Numbered from the stretch's first letter, positions 42,359-52,203 are shown. The stretch: 64,000 bases of DNA from Cyanobacteria bacterium FACHB-DQ100 (GCA_014695195.1 JACJNW010000019.1:62001-126000); one strand, 5' to 3'. The notes: generated by a model not told the origin, from the letters alone. Numbers and translations are program-made.

Positions 42359-43885
42359 TTATGCGCCAACCGCTTCTTTTGCGGCGTAAAGCACTTCAGC
42401 GGTGATTTGGGTAATGTTACGATCGCGGGCAAACTTCTCAGTATTGCGCTTCACCTTACCCCGCACAAATCCCGGAATCCGATTCAATTCCGCGAGTCCA
42501 TCCTTGCTCCAACTGAGATCTGATTCTGCCGAAACCGATTTAGTAATCACTTCTTTCGTATCGTGACCGCCAAAGATTTCGAGCAAGTGATCTTCCATTC
42601 CCAGGGTGAACGAGTTGTAGATCAAATCCACAATCTGATTGCTGCCTTCATAACCCACAAATGGTTTGTATCCAACCGGAAAGTTTTGAATGTGAATCGG
42701 AGCCGCAATCACACCGCAGGGAATATCCAGCCGTTTGCCGACGTGGCGCTCCATCTGGGTTCCAAAGATTGCAGCAGGTTCAAGACGGGCGATCGCATCA
42801 GCAATCTGCGCGTGATCTTCACTAACTAAAACATCATCACAGTATTCACCGACTTGATCCCTAAACCATTCCGCATCATACTTGCAATAGGTTCCCGCTA
42901 GCAATACATGAATTCCCATCTCACGCGCAAGAATTTTGGTGATTGCAGCAGCGTGTGTGCTATCTCCAAAGACAACCGCTTTTTTACCTGTGAGGTTTTG
43001 ACAATCAATCGATCGAGAAAACCAAGCTGCCTGTGACACATACCGCGTTTGCTGATCAATGAACGGCTCATAATTGACATTTGCACCTTGCTCATTGATC
43101 ACTTGCTGAATTTTGCGAATACAACGCGCCGTTTCAACAATTCCCATCGGGGTAATGTCGATGTAGGGCGTTCCAAATTCCTGCTTGAGATATTCAGCAG
43201 TAAGCAAGCCTGTCTCGCGATACGGAGCCAGGTTAAACCAAGCACGGGGAAGCGTTTTGAGTTCGTGAACGCTTGCACCTTGAGGTACGATCGCATTCAC
43301 TTCAATTCCCAAGTCCGCCATCAATTTCCTTAGTTCCGTTGCATCGTGATTGTGATGAAAACCAAGCGTGGTGAGTCCGAAGATATTCACCGAAGGCTTT
43401 TCGGTTTTCTCAGTCACCAAGTCGCCTTTCTTACGAGCTTTTGCAATATAGAACTGCACAATCTGTTGCAGAGTGCGATCGGCGGCTTGCAGTTCATTCA
43501 CCCGATAGTGATTCACATCGGCCAACATCACATCGCCCTTGGCTTCAAGTTGTGCCCGCTCCACAAAGTTCTGCAAATCTTCCTGCAAAATACTTGATGT
43601 GCAAGTGGGAGTTAGGACAATCAGATCGGGATGTTCTTCGGCATCTTTGCGCGTAATGTTATCCACAACTTTTTCTTGCGATCCACGGGCGAGAACATTG
43701 CGATCGACCACGCTAGTTGTGACTGGAGTATAATCGCGTTCGCGTTCTAACATCGATCGCATGACATTAAAATAGTCATCGCCGATCGGCGCGTGCATGA
43801 TGGCATGAACGTTTTTAAAGGAACTGGCGATGCGGAGTGTGCCAATATGGGCGGGGCCTGCATACATCCAGTAAGCTAATTTCAT
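42359..43885 (-). CDS. chlB: Light-independent protochlorophyllide reductase subunit B
   Basis: ChlB with ChlN forms the catalytic NB component, which reduces protochlorophyllide in the dark with electrons from ChlL. The 508-residue chain starts [20 protein letters not shown] and has the family motifs [33 protein letters not shown] and [15 protein letters not shown]. The C-terminal PCP-reductase tail ([18 protein letters not shown], then [10 protein letters not shown]) is present. GGGAG lies upstream of the ATG. chlL and chlN are not nearby, so the operon is split. Confidence 0.98.
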   Translation of the reverse strand: MKLAYWMYAGPAHIGTLRIASSFKNVHAIMHAPIGDDYFNVMRSMLERERDYTPVTTSVVDRNVLARGSQEKVVDNITRKDAEEHPDLIVLTPTCTSSILQEDLQNFVERAQLEAKGDVMLADVNHYRVNELQAADRTLQQIVQFYIAKARKKGDLVTEKTEKPSVNIFGLTTLGFHHNHDATELRKLMADLGIEVNAIVPQGASVHELKTLPRAWFNLAPYRETGLLTAEYLKQEFGTPYIDITPMGIVETARCIRKIQQVINEQGANVNYEPFIDQQTRYVSQAAWFSRSIDCQNLTGKKAVVFGDSTHAAAITKILAREMGIHVLLAGTYCKYDAEWFRDQVGEYCDDVLVSEDHAQIADAIARLEPAAIFGTQMERHVGKRLDIPCGVIAAPIHIQNFPVGYKPFVGYEGSNQIVDLIYNSFTLGMEDHLLEIFGGHDTKEVITKSVSAESDLSWSKDGLAELNRIPGFVRGKVKRNTEKFARDRNITQITAEVLYAAKEAVGA

Positions 43886-44247
43886 AACGGGTGTCTCCCT
43901 TATCGTGCAGTGAAGGGTATAAGAACTGCTTTAGCATTGTCGCAAAGGAACTGGATGCGTTGGCACTTGCTTTGTGATGTGTTACGCGATCGAATTTCGC
44001 TTAAAACAGCCTTAACCTCCCGTCAAGCGAGGCTTACAGCAAAATCAGACTCAGGATATTCTTAACACTGCTTAGACTATCGACACATTTCTCTACTGAG
44101 TATCTTGTAGAAAAACCGATCAGGCTTTGGCTTGAGTTCGGTGATTGTACAGCATGATTACCGAACTCAAGGTGGTTAAAATAGCATCAGTCTCCAAGGA
44201 AAACGTACCAGGATGAAGGCTAGCTCATTTCATGCTCTAAACAGTCT
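43886..44247. other. Intergenic stretch, chlB promoter side and hairpin
   Basis: Between the co-directional minus-strand genes for the MinD-like ATPase and ChlB. It contains the hairpin 44131-44171 and presumably the chlB promoter; no gene. Confidence 0.5.
44131..44171 (-). terminator. Hairpin after MinD/ParA-like gene
   Basis: CTTGAGTTCGGT (44131-44142) and ACCGAACTCAAG (44160-44171) are exact complements with a 17-base loop. On the minus strand it follows the ATPase gene, and a run of five T comes about 19 bases after the stem. Confidence 0.55.
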
Positions 44248-45024
44248 TTAGAACATCATCAGTTTTTCTGCTACAGCATAAACTTCTTGCGTAAATGGAT
44301 GGTTTGGGTACTGTAAACAAAACACGCCACTACTAGCAAGCTGTAATATTTCCTCGTTTTCTTGAAATAGTCCTGCTACCATTGCTTCGTAGTTTGCTTC
44401 TACTTGTTGTCGAATGGTCTCGCGATCGAAGGCTTTGGGCATCTTATTCACAAGCAGCATGAGATTGGGAACATCTAGCTTGCGAGCAACTTCTAGCGTC
44501 ACTGCTGTTCCTAGATAATCCTGGCGATCAGGACGGAGGATCACAACCATTGCATCAGAAATTGCGATCGACAGAAGCGTTTCTTCGTTCAGACCAGGAT
44601 GTGTGTCGATGAATAGAAAATCCAGGTTTAACCGATCCAAAAGCTCCTGAAACCCATCATTCAAAAGCCCAACATCAAATCCTTCGCGCAGAACCTTAGC
44701 AATTTCGCCTGCCTTTAAGCTGGAAGGAACTAGAAAGATTTTGCCAGCGATCGTAGCCGATTCTCCGCTTGCATCTTTCAGGTGATTAGTTACATCATAA
44801 GCAGTCTGCTCAAGGGTGCAATTTCCCCAGAGGTAATCGTTTAGCGAGTATGTCATCTTCTCTTCGTCTAAGCCGAAAATGACGTGAATCCCCGGTGATT
44901 GAATATCGGTATCAACAATGCAAACCCGCTTCCCTTGGCTGGCAACAGCAGTGGCAATGTTCGCGGTGAGGTTAGACTTGCCCGTGCCGCCCCGAAACGA
45001 ATGAATGGAGATGATCTGAGACAT
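44248..45024 (-). CDS. MinD/ParA-family ATPase
   Basis: 258 residues of the deviant Walker A superfamily: SFRGGTGKSNLTANIATAVA with both lysine-side features (RGGTGKS), switch region CIVDTDIQSPGIHV and Walker B FLFIDTHPGLNEETLL. Later motifs ILRPDRQDYLGTAV and LMLLVNKMPK fit. It has neither a MinD membrane-targeting helix nor a ParB partner, so chromosome or plasmid partitioning is unlikely. The GAF protein gene lies upstream on the same strand, 220 bp away. It may position a signalling or other complex; that is inference. Confidence 0.88.
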   Translation of the reverse strand: MSQIISIHSFRGGTGKSNLTANIATAVASQGKRVCIVDTDIQSPGIHVIFGLDEEKMTYSLNDYLWGNCTLEQTAYDVTNHLKDASGESATIAGKIFLVPSSLKAGEIAKVLREGFDVGLLNDGFQELLDRLNLDFLFIDTHPGLNEETLLSIAISDAMVVILRPDRQDYLGTAVTLEVARKLDVPNLMLLVNKMPKAFDRETIRQQVEANYEAMVAGLFQENEEILQLASSGVFCLQYPNHPFTQEVYAVAEKLMMF

Positions 45025-45118
45025 GACTTTGTATGCCTTATATGCCTAAGTGGGTTGCTATTAGTATGGGAAAACTCGCGATGAAACTATCAGGAGAACT
45101 TGGCTCATCAAGTTTCAA

Positions 45119-45228
45119 CTATAGCGATCCTGTTTGAGCCGTGAACGCTAAAAGGAGTAGGGAGTAGGGGACTGAAAAGGGAATGACACCCCACTCGCCA
45201 CTTTGCAACTGACTTAGAATCGCTATAG
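45119..45228. repeat. 110-bp MITE-like element with 10-bp terminal inverted repeats
   Basis: CTATAGCGAT (45119-45128) and ATCGCTATAG (45219-45228) are exact complements. Inside is a short GGAGTAG heptamer repeat (45154-45167), of the STRR type frequent in cyanobacteria. No coding capacity. It lies between the MinD-like and GAF genes. Confidence 0.6.
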
Positions 45229-45244
45229 ATTACATTCCGAAAGT

Positions 45245-46168
45245 TTACCGACGGTTTCTTCGTAGCTGTCCTGCACGTTGCTGTAGCTGTTGGAAATACT
45301 CAGTTTCAGTAATTTCTGTGACCTGTCGCGATCGCTTTGCAGCATCGACCTCAGAACGTAGTTCCTGTAATTGCTGTGTCAGTTTTTCTTCGCGGGCTTT
45401 TGCTTGTTGCACTTGCTGTTGATGAAATTGAGCATTTGCGATCGCTTGCACTGCCTGAGACGATACAGTAGAAAGCAATTTAAGGTGTTGAGCCGTGTAA
45501 TGGATTGCTTGGTGATGGATTACATTCATTGCACCAATTACGCCTTGCTCGGTTTTGAGCGGAACGGTGATGAGCGCTTGAATCAGTTGCGATTCGGTAG
45601 AAGAGGGATTGAACCTTGCATCGATCGCAACTTCGTTGACAATTTCGCCTTTTGCCGTTGTAAGAACAGTTGCGGTGAAGCGTTCGATCGTAGACTGGTC
45701 GACGTGATCAAAGCTAAAAGTGCGATTGATTGCTTTATTTGCTGAATCTGTGAGCAAAATTGAAGCAGCCGTGGCAGGAATTAATTTACGGACTTCGGTG
45801 AGAACGGTTTGACAGACGATCGTTAGGTCTAAGCTTGTTGTGAGCTTTTCAGACAGGTTATACAGCAAGTTAATTTCACGGTACTGGTCTAACACTTCAT
45901 CGGCTAACGTTTTGAGTTCTAATTCTCGATTACAAAAGTCGGTCAAAATAGTCGCGATGATTTGTGCATCTTGAGCGCCAATAACCCAACCAAGCAGTCT
46001 TTCGCCTGCAAATATAGGATATTTCTCAGTTTGAGCCGGATCTGGCTTTCCCTGCAATAGTTTTCCAGAGTCATCCTGAATTTGTACAGGCAGATTCAGC
46101 GTACTGATTAATGCCGCGATCGTTGCTTCTGATTGTTTGAGAACACGCTTTAAATTAACTCGTACCAT
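45245..46168 (-). CDS. GAF-domain signalling protein
   Basis: 307 residues from the ATG at 46168; the open frame continues to 46333 but would overlap the divergent transporter. A short N-terminal sensor-like region (LNLPVQIQDDSGKLLQGK, then FAGERLLGWVIGA) leads into a helical connector and a GAF domain (about 140-265: NLLYNLSEKLTTSLDLTIVC, then ALITVPLKTEQGVIGAMNVI). A C-terminal coiled coil (QQQVQQAKAREEKLTQQLQE) follows. No output domain, so it probably acts through the adjacent ATPase or the kinase operon. Confidence 0.83.
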   Translation of the reverse strand: MVRVNLKRVLKQSEATIAALISTLNLPVQIQDDSGKLLQGKPDPAQTEKYPIFAGERLLGWVIGAQDAQIIATILTDFCNRELELKTLADEVLDQYREINLLYNLSEKLTTSLDLTIVCQTVLTEVRKLIPATAASILLTDSANKAINRTFSFDHVDQSTIERFTATVLTTAKGEIVNEVAIDARFNPSSTESQLIQALITVPLKTEQGVIGAMNVIHHQAIHYTAQHLKLLSTVSSQAVQAIANAQFHQQQVQQAKAREEKLTQQLQELRSEVDAAKRSRQVTEITETEYFQQLQQRAGQLRRNRR

Positions 46169-46275
46169 TTGCTGAGCTACATTGTGGGGCTGAGTTAGGT
46201 TAGTATGCCCATTTCTCACAGAAGTAGAATTCTTTGTTCGTAATCTTTTGAAAGTTTGGGTCTTCTCGGAGTGCA

Positions 46276-47829
46276 ATGGGCATTCTGAAAGTGAACTGCT
46301 CAAAACATCGATCGTGCAAAAAGCCCGTGTCACACTTAGTTATTCACAAAGCGATCTCACTTCTTCTTCTGATTATGGTGGGTTATTTGCTCAAACCCAA
46401 ATTCAGCAGTGAGACTTCTGTTGGAGCAATTCGAGCTTTTATTCTAAGTGCGGCACTTCCTGCAACGATCTTTTTATCAACGATCGAGATTGATACTCGT
46501 CTTGATTTAGTGCTTTTGCCTTCGTTTGCTTTAGCCGTCAATCTCTATCTGATGCTAATTGGCTTTGGTTTAACCTATCTTCTCATTCCCAAAACTGAGA
46601 AGTCAAAAAGACGCGCTCTTGTTTTATTGTTTCCTTCGCTTGCACCTGGATTAACGGTGTACCCATTTGTTGAGCAATTCTTAGGAACTCAGGGTTTAGC
46701 TTGGGCAGCTTTAGCAGATATGGGAAATAAATTTTTTGTTCTAATTGGTTTATATGCGTTAGCAATAATTTGGTATCAGAGAAAAGCAAAATGTTCTAAT
46801 TCTGAAATAAAACCTCATTGGCAACAGATTGGACTGTTTTTGCTGAGTGAGCCTGTCAATCTTGCGATCGTTCTCGGTGTGATTCTCGCCACTTCTGGGA
46901 TCAAATCTGTTTCGCTTCCGGTTGCTGTATTGGATACAATCCAGAAGCTTGCGCTTTGTGCAACACCGCTCATTTTAGTTTATGTAGGGGTTTCGCTCAA
47001 CTTGAAGTCTTTGCGATTGGGCACAATTTTGATGGTGTTGCTTGCGAGGGCGGGTGCTGGATTTTTGTTAAGTGCGGCTGCGATCGCGCTAATTCGTCCT
47101 ACCTCAGAAATCACGATGCTCATGATTGCTTTGCCACAAGCATCCTGTAGCTTATGGTCACTACTTCATGGAACTCGAATTAATCAACAAAGTTCGGAAA
47201 AGAATCAACAATTATTCTTTGATACTGAATTCGCTACAGCTTTACTGGCGATGTCTTTTCCCTTTTCGATCGCGGTTCTTCTAATCGTCTTTTCTAGTGG
47301 CAGCTTCTTTAGCTCAACAGTTCATCTCGGACTGATAGGCATCACCTTTTTAGGCATCTTCAGTTTATTTCTATTATTGAGGCAGATGTCGATCGAGTGG
47401 CAAAATTCGATTGTAGTTAGCTTAAAAAGCTCGTTTAAACCGAAGCCAAAAAATCAAGAATATCCGAAAGAAAAAGCACTTCCAATTGAGACAAAACAGG
47501 TACAAGGTTCACAATTGCATCTTCATAGACTGAAAGACATTAACCAAATTGTTACTCGATACCTGCATTCCGAGATTAAAGATCCCAATGTTGCTCTAAA
47601 AATTCAATATCTAATCAAAGGGCGAGTACTGGTTATATTAGGTCAACATAAAGATGGTCATTTCATTAGCTTAGATATTGTTTTTCAACATTTAGAGAAA
47701 GAAATTAAATTGCTGGAATTGGAATTTTTAGACCAAATTCGGTTTTGTTTCAAATATATCGACCAGAAAGAGCTATATACCTGCTATTCACTGACTCTAG
47801 ACTCTCCTGCAAACAACCCCTGTAGCTAA
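46276..47829 (+). CDS. AEC-family (auxin efflux carrier-like) transporter with cytosolic tail
   Basis: 517 residues. About ten membrane helices (from ISLLLLIMVGYLLKP to LIGITFLGIFSLFLLL) match AEC/BASS-like permeases, which move malate, other organic acids or auxin-like compounds. Unusually, a soluble domain of about 130 residues follows (QLHLHRLKDINQIVTRYLHS, then LKIQYLIKGRVLVILGQHKD). The start has GGAG 5 bases upstream. The stop lies 7 bases before the histidine kinase gene, so transporter and kinase are co-expressed and the carrier may serve as sensor. Confidence 0.82.
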   Translation: MGILKVNCSKHRSCKKPVSHLVIHKAISLLLLIMVGYLLKPKFSSETSVGAIRAFILSAALPATIFLSTIEIDTRLDLVLLPSFALAVNLYLMLIGFGLTYLLIPKTEKSKRRALVLLFPSLAPGLTVYPFVEQFLGTQGLAWAALADMGNKFFVLIGLYALAIIWYQRKAKCSNSEIKPHWQQIGLFLLSEPVNLAIVLGVILATSGIKSVSLPVAVLDTIQKLALCATPLILVYVGVSLNLKSLRLGTILMVLLARAGAGFLLSAAAIALIRPTSEITMLMIALPQASCSLWSLLHGTRINQQSSEKNQQLFFDTEFATALLAMSFPFSIAVLLIVFSSGSFFSSTVHLGLIGITFLGIFSLFLLLRQMSIEWQNSIVVSLKSSFKPKPKNQEYPKEKALPIETKQVQGSQLHLHRLKDINQIVTRYLHSEIKDPNVALKIQYLIKGRVLVILGQHKDGHFISLDIVFQHLEKEIKLLELEFLDQIRFCFKYIDQKELYTCYSLTLDSPANNPCS

Positions 47830-47836
47830 ATTCAAC

Positions 47837-50773
47837 ATGATTCATTTACCCTGGCTTCAACGCAAAAAGTTTTCACTCAATAGCGCAAAATTCAATCCTA
47901 ATAGAATTATTTCTACGCTTTTAGTAGGCGGATCGATCGTCACGATCGGAGCCACCGCGTTCGGAAGCTATTGGGTTGTGCGCAGCTTAATTCTCAATAC
48001 CCTAAAGAACAATGCACTTTTAAAGGTGGAAAAAGCAGGCAGTGATATCGATACTTGGTTAGCTCAACAACTGGGTAGTGTTGAAGCACTGGCAAATAGT
48101 TACGAAATCCGATCGATGAATTGGGACATTGCAGAGCCTTATTTGCAGTTAGAAAAGGATCGATTGGCTAACTTCTGGATGTTTATTCTTGTGAATCCAG
48201 ACGGAACATATTACACTACTCGTTTGGGATTTGCGAAAGGAAAAAATCTCAACGATCGAGAATATTTTCAACGAGCAATGAAGGGTGAATCGAATGTCTC
48301 AGATATGATCATTTCTCGTACCACGGGCAAACGTCAGATCAACATTTCAGCGCCTGTATGGTCATTTCCTCGTGCAAACTACGCTCAGCTTCCTAAAGAT
48401 AGAATTGATGTCCGCTCTGGTAGTTTGGCGTTCTACAATCTTCCCAGCAATCCATCCGAACAACCAACAGTAATTGGCAATTTAGCCGGAAACATTGCGA
48501 TCGCTCAAGTCTCGGAAGTAGTCGCCAACACTCAACTGGGAAAAGGGAGCTATGCTTTTGCATTAGACTCGAAAGGTGTTCCGATCGCACATCCCGATTC
48601 CAATTTGACCGAGGGCACTCAAAGCTTTCTAGATAGCAATAATCCAGCATTAGCGAACATTGCGCGTTCAATGGTCAATCAACAGCACAAGGTTAATTTG
48701 ATGCAGCTTGATAATCAATGGGTCTATGTTGCTTATGCACCGATTCAAAAAGCAAAATGGTCAGTGGCACTAGTGATTCCGCGAGAGAATCTAGAGCAGC
48801 AACTCCATGCCCTCAACTTGCTTGCCTCAGTTGTTGGAACATTGTTAGGACTGGCAACTCTGGTTGCGCTACAACGAGTGCGCCAACTAAGGGAAACCCG
48901 CGATCGAGCGATTCAGGAAGCTTTGTTAAACAAACAAATCGCTCAAACTAGCACTCAACTCCAAGATGCTCTCGCTTATCTCAGTGCCATCATTGATAAT
49001 CTAGTCGATGGATTATTGGTCACTGATATCACTGGCAAAATCACGCACTGTAATCCTGCTTTGTCCAAAATGTTTGACATCGATTCAACAAACTTAGCTC
49101 AGCCGAACTGTACAGCCGTGTTTAGTCAAGAAATTACGGATTTAATTGCTCAAGCTCAGAGGCATCCAGGTCAGGTTTTTACGGCTGAGCTTGCCCTCAA
49201 TCGTGGTGGTATTGGTAAAGCAGTTGCCACTGCGATTTTGAAAGCTGAACAGTCTGGGGGTCAACGCTGCTCCTCGATCGGCTCTGTGATCCTCATTCGC
49301 GACATTACCTCTGAAAAAGAAGTGGATCAGATGAAGACTGATTTCATTTCAACAGTTTCTCACGAACTTAGAACGCCGTTAACTTCGGTGTTAGGCTTTG
49401 CCAAAATCATCAAAAAGAAACTCGATGAAGTGGTCTTTCCAGCCGTAGTGAGCGAAGACCGAAAAATGCAGCGAACTATCCGTCAGGTTGAGGATAACAT
49501 TGACATCATTGTGTCAGAAGGAATGCGCCTGACTTCACTAATTAATGATGTGTTAGATATTGCCAAAATGGAAGCAGGCAAAGTCGATTGGAAAATGGAG
49601 CTTCTAGATGTGGGCGAAGTCATTGAACGTGCGATCGCAGCCACCTCTGCATTGTTTCAAGCCAAGAATCTTGAGCTGATTCGGCAAATTGAGCCATTGC
49701 CGAAAGTGATGGGCGATCACGATCGTATTGTTCAAGTAGTAATCAATCTGATTTCCAATGCTGTCAAATTTACGGATCAGGGCGCTGTTATCTGTAAAGC
49801 GATTCGCGTTGAAGATGATGTTTGTATTAGTGTGATTGATTCCGGTACTGGAATTGCGGCGGAAGACCATGAAAAAGTGTTTGAGAAATTTAAGCAAGTT
49901 GGTGACACCTTAACCGACAAGCCAACAGGAACAGGATTAGGGTTGCCCATTTGTAAACAGATTGTCGAACACCACAAGGGGAGAATTTGGGTTGAGAGTG
50001 AACTCGGAAAAGGTAGCACCTTCTCGTTTACGCTGCCAATTCAAATCGAATCAAACCAGGTTCAAAAAATCGATTTCAGTACGCTGGTGCAGCAGCTTCG
50101 AGAACAAGTGATTCACCAGGATTCTGAGTTCCATCGCTCGCATAAAACGATCCTTGTCGTTGATGATGAAGCGCCGATTCGAGAACTATTGCGGCAAAAT
50201 CTAGAAGCCGAAGACTATCAGATTTTAGAAGCGAAAGATGGTAGGGAAGCGGTCGCGATCGCCAAACAGCACAAGCCACACCTGATCATTCTTGATGTGA
50301 TGATGCCGGATATGTCAGGCTTCGATGTTGCCGCAGTGCTGAAAAATGACCCGCAAACGATGGGCGTTCCCATCATCATTTTGTCGATCGTAGATGACAA
50401 AGAGCGTGGCTTGCAGATTGGAGTCGATCGCTATCTAACCAAGCCTATCAACGCAGAGCTATTGTTACAGGAAGTCGATTCGCTGATTGCTCAAGGAAAC
50501 TCTCGTCGCAAAGTCCTCGTAGTGGATGAAAATGAATTGGCAACGAAAACCCTGGTCGAAGTGCTACAAGCTCAGGGATTTACTGCGATCGAAGCGTCAA
50601 ACGATGCAGAATTGATTGAAAAAGCGCTCTCTACTCAGCCCGACACGGTGATTGCAAACGCGAAGTTTTGGGAACATTCAACGGCAGTAAAAACCCTAAA
50701 GTTTGAAAAAGGACTTGAAAACGTTTTTCTTCTCTTAATTGCAGACAATCAATCTGATTCAACGTTGCTTTAA
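47837..50773 (+). CDS. Cache-PAS hybrid sensor histidine kinase with two receiver domains
   Basis: 978 residues. A membrane helix (TLLVGGSIVTIGATAFGSYW) and a second one near 328-348 (LLASVVGTLLGLATLVAL) flank an extracellular double-Cache domain. Then come PAS (LVTDITGKITHCNPALSKMF), HisKA with His in STVSHELRTPLTSVLGF, HATPase (ISNAVKFTDQGAV, GTGLGLPICKQIV), a full receiver (LVVDDEAPIRELL, LIILDVMMPDMSGF) and a second receiver-like fold (LVVDENELATKTLVEVLQ) whose acceptor Asp is missing (TVIANAKFWE). Co-transcribed with the AEC transporter before it and the CheY-like gene after it. Confidence 0.92.
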   Translation: MIHLPWLQRKKFSLNSAKFNPNRIISTLLVGGSIVTIGATAFGSYWVVRSLILNTLKNNALLKVEKAGSDIDTWLAQQLGSVEALANSYEIRSMNWDIAEPYLQLEKDRLANFWMFILVNPDGTYYTTRLGFAKGKNLNDREYFQRAMKGESNVSDMIISRTTGKRQINISAPVWSFPRANYAQLPKDRIDVRSGSLAFYNLPSNPSEQPTVIGNLAGNIAIAQVSEVVANTQLGKGSYAFALDSKGVPIAHPDSNLTEGTQSFLDSNNPALANIARSMVNQQHKVNLMQLDNQWVYVAYAPIQKAKWSVALVIPRENLEQQLHALNLLASVVGTLLGLATLVALQRVRQLRETRDRAIQEALLNKQIAQTSTQLQDALAYLSAIIDNLVDGLLVTDITGKITHCNPALSKMFDIDSTNLAQPNCTAVFSQEITDLIAQAQRHPGQVFTAELALNRGGIGKAVATAILKAEQSGGQRCSSIGSVILIRDITSEKEVDQMKTDFISTVSHELRTPLTSVLGFAKIIKKKLDEVVFPAVVSEDRKMQRTIRQVEDNIDIIVSEGMRLTSLINDVLDIAKMEAGKVDWKMELLDVGEVIERAIAATSALFQAKNLELIRQIEPLPKVMGDHDRIVQVVINLISNAVKFTDQGAVICKAIRVEDDVCISVIDSGTGIAAEDHEKVFEKFKQVGDTLTDKPTGTGLGLPICKQIVEHHKGRIWVESELGKGSTFSFTLPIQIESNQVQKIDFSTLVQQLREQVIHQDSEFHRSHKTILVVDDEAPIRELLRQNLEAEDYQILEAKDGREAVAIAKQHKPHLIILDVMMPDMSGFDVAAVLKNDPQTMGVPIIILSIVDDKERGLQIGVDRYLTKPINAELLLQEVDSLIAQGNSRRKVLVVDENELATKTLVEVLQAQGFTAIEASNDAELIEKALSTQPDTVIANAKFWEHSTAVKTLKFEKGLENVFLLLIADNQSDSTLL

Positions 50774-50816
50774 GCCACCCTCGATAAGCCTCTCAACTCC
50801 TGGAGAAACAACAGCC

Positions 50817-51194
50817 ATGTCACAAAAAATCTTGATCGTTGATGATGAATTTCACATTCGTCTGCTGCTGGAGCAGACTTTAGAAGAGTTAGAAGATCAA
50901 GGGATCGAGCTACTGACTGCAACAAATGGGCGCGAAGCACTAGAAATCATCCAAACCGAGCTTCCCCAATTGGTCTTTCTCGATGTCATGATGCCTTACT
51001 TAAACGGTTTTGATGTTTGCGCGACTGTTAAACACGAATTGAACGTACAAGATGTCTACATCATTATGCTGACTGCAAAAGGGCAAGAGTTCGATCGACA
51101 GAAAGGTATAGAAGTAGGGGCAGACCTATATATGACGAAGCCTTTTGATCCAGACGAAGTGCTTGAGAAGTCAATCCAAATTTTAGGACTATAG
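50817..51194 (+). CDS. CheY-like response regulator
   Basis: 125 residues from the ATG at 50817 (TGGAG upstream); the frame opens earlier inside the kinase gene. A single receiver domain: ILIVDDEFHIRLLLEQT, acceptor Asp in LVFLDVMMPYLNGF and Lys in DLYMTKPFDPDEV. No output domain, so it works by protein contact. It is the natural relay for the kinase encoded directly upstream. Confidence 0.93.
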   Translation: MSQKILIVDDEFHIRLLLEQTLEELEDQGIELLTATNGREALEIIQTELPQLVFLDVMMPYLNGFDVCATVKHELNVQDVYIIMLTAKGQEFDRQKGIEVGADLYMTKPFDPDEVLEKSIQILGL

Positions 51195-51203
51195 CACCAT
51201 CAA

Positions 51204-51228
51204 AAAGCCCCTTTGTATCAGGGGCTTT
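51204..51228. terminator. Bidirectional intrinsic terminator
   Basis: AAAGCCCCT (51204-51212) pairs with AGGGGCTTT (51220-51228). A-rich before and T-rich after, it serves both the response regulator (plus) and the cyclic-nucleotide-binding gene (minus). Confidence 0.9.
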
Positions 51229-51246
51229 CAGCAATCACTGAATCTA

Positions 51247-51759
51247 CTAATGCAAATAAATTTGAATTCCCACCACGATCGCAACCAATAACACGATTGG
51301 AATTCCGATCGCTGCCATTCCGTTATGACTTTTCACAACACGGGCTTCATGGCTAACGACCGCTTTTTTAATCGTCTCGTGCATCTCCTCGCGCAGCTTA
51401 GCCATTTCCGACTCTAGACTATCTGTACTGTAGAGTTGCCGCAAGCGATCGAAGGTATCACGAGCCATCACTAAGCTATCTTCAGGACGACGAAATAGAA
51501 TATCTAAAATTTCGGTGTGACTGAAGACCAGAAGCTTTAAGGGTTCTACAGCTTTAACAGTGGACGATCGGGGCTTGCGATCAATGATTTCAACCTCTCC
51601 GAACACTTTACCAACACCCAGAGACTTCGAGACAACATTCCCCGTCTCAGGATAAGTATCAATGATTTCAACTTTACCAGCCTTAATTAGATAGACTGAT
51701 TCGCTTTCGTCTCCTTCACAGTAAATCGTTTCACCCGGCGAATAGGTGCGCTTTTCCAT
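51247..51759 (-). CDS. Cyclic-nucleotide-binding domain protein, tail-anchored
   Basis: 170 residues. The CNMP fold covers about 1-110: YSPGETIYCEGDESESVYL, GKVFGEVEIIDRKPRSSTV (phosphate-binding cassette with GE and RxxT-like residues). A helical connector (MAKLREEMHETIKKAVVS) leads to a C-terminal membrane helix (IGIPIVLLVAIVVGIQIYL). There is no DNA-binding domain, so it is not a CRP regulator. I use the ATG at 51759; a GTG at 51774 is possible. Confidence 0.87.
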   Translation of the reverse strand: MEKRTYSPGETIYCEGDESESVYLIKAGKVEIIDTYPETGNVVSKSLGVGKVFGEVEIIDRKPRSSTVKAVEPLKLLVFSHTEILDILFRRPEDSLVMARDTFDRLRQLYSTDSLESEMAKLREEMHETIKKAVVSHEARVVKSHNGMAAIGIPIVLLVAIVVGIQIYLH

Positions 51760-51852
51760 AATGCTAATTTTCACAGGAGCGATAGTTTCACCGCTATCAT
51801 TCCCATACTGAGTGCAGGTCTATCGCGACACATCACGATCACAGGAGCATAA

Positions 51853-52173
51853 ATGACGATGGGTATTCGCCAATCCTCGTCGTCTGGTCGGGAGAAACCC
51901 GGTACTAAGACGATGGCAGATCTACTGTTTCTTCCAGAACTGGAACGGGGTTTAATGAACTGGCTACTGCGTCAGCGTTCTGCAAGTCTGACCGAGGTTG
52001 CGAACTATCTAGCTGAAGATGAAGCGATCGCACGATCGCACCTAGAGAAGCTTGCAGCAGAAGGATTCTTGCAGTCAATAGAAGCCGAAGGACACCTCTG
52101 TTATCAGCCTTGTCTCGCTTCAAGACGTGGTCGTCAAGTTCCTTCAACCATTTGGAATGCTCTAGATTCCTAA
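51853..52173 (+). CDS. Small winged-helix protein, probable regulator
   Basis: 106 residues with AGGAG 5 bases before the ATG. The centre (LMNWLLRQRSASLTEVANYL, then ARSHLEKLAAEGFLQS) is a winged helix-turn-helix of the kind in MarR/ArsR-like or subunit proteins. The N-terminus is Ser/Gly-rich. It starts a three-gene run with the hydrolase and the MFS transporter and may regulate it. Confidence 0.75.
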   Translation: MTMGIRQSSSSGREKPGTKTMADLLFLPELERGLMNWLLRQRSASLTEVANYLAEDEAIARSHLEKLAAEGFLQSIEAEGHLCYQPCLASRRGRQVPSTIWNALDS

Positions 52174-52203
52174 ATTAACTCAAATGTTTCGCCAGGAGTT
52201 GCC

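Noticed and set aside
46168-46333. Longer GAF protein starting at 46333
   Set aside because: It would overlap the start of the divergent transporter gene, and the extra residues show no conserved pattern.
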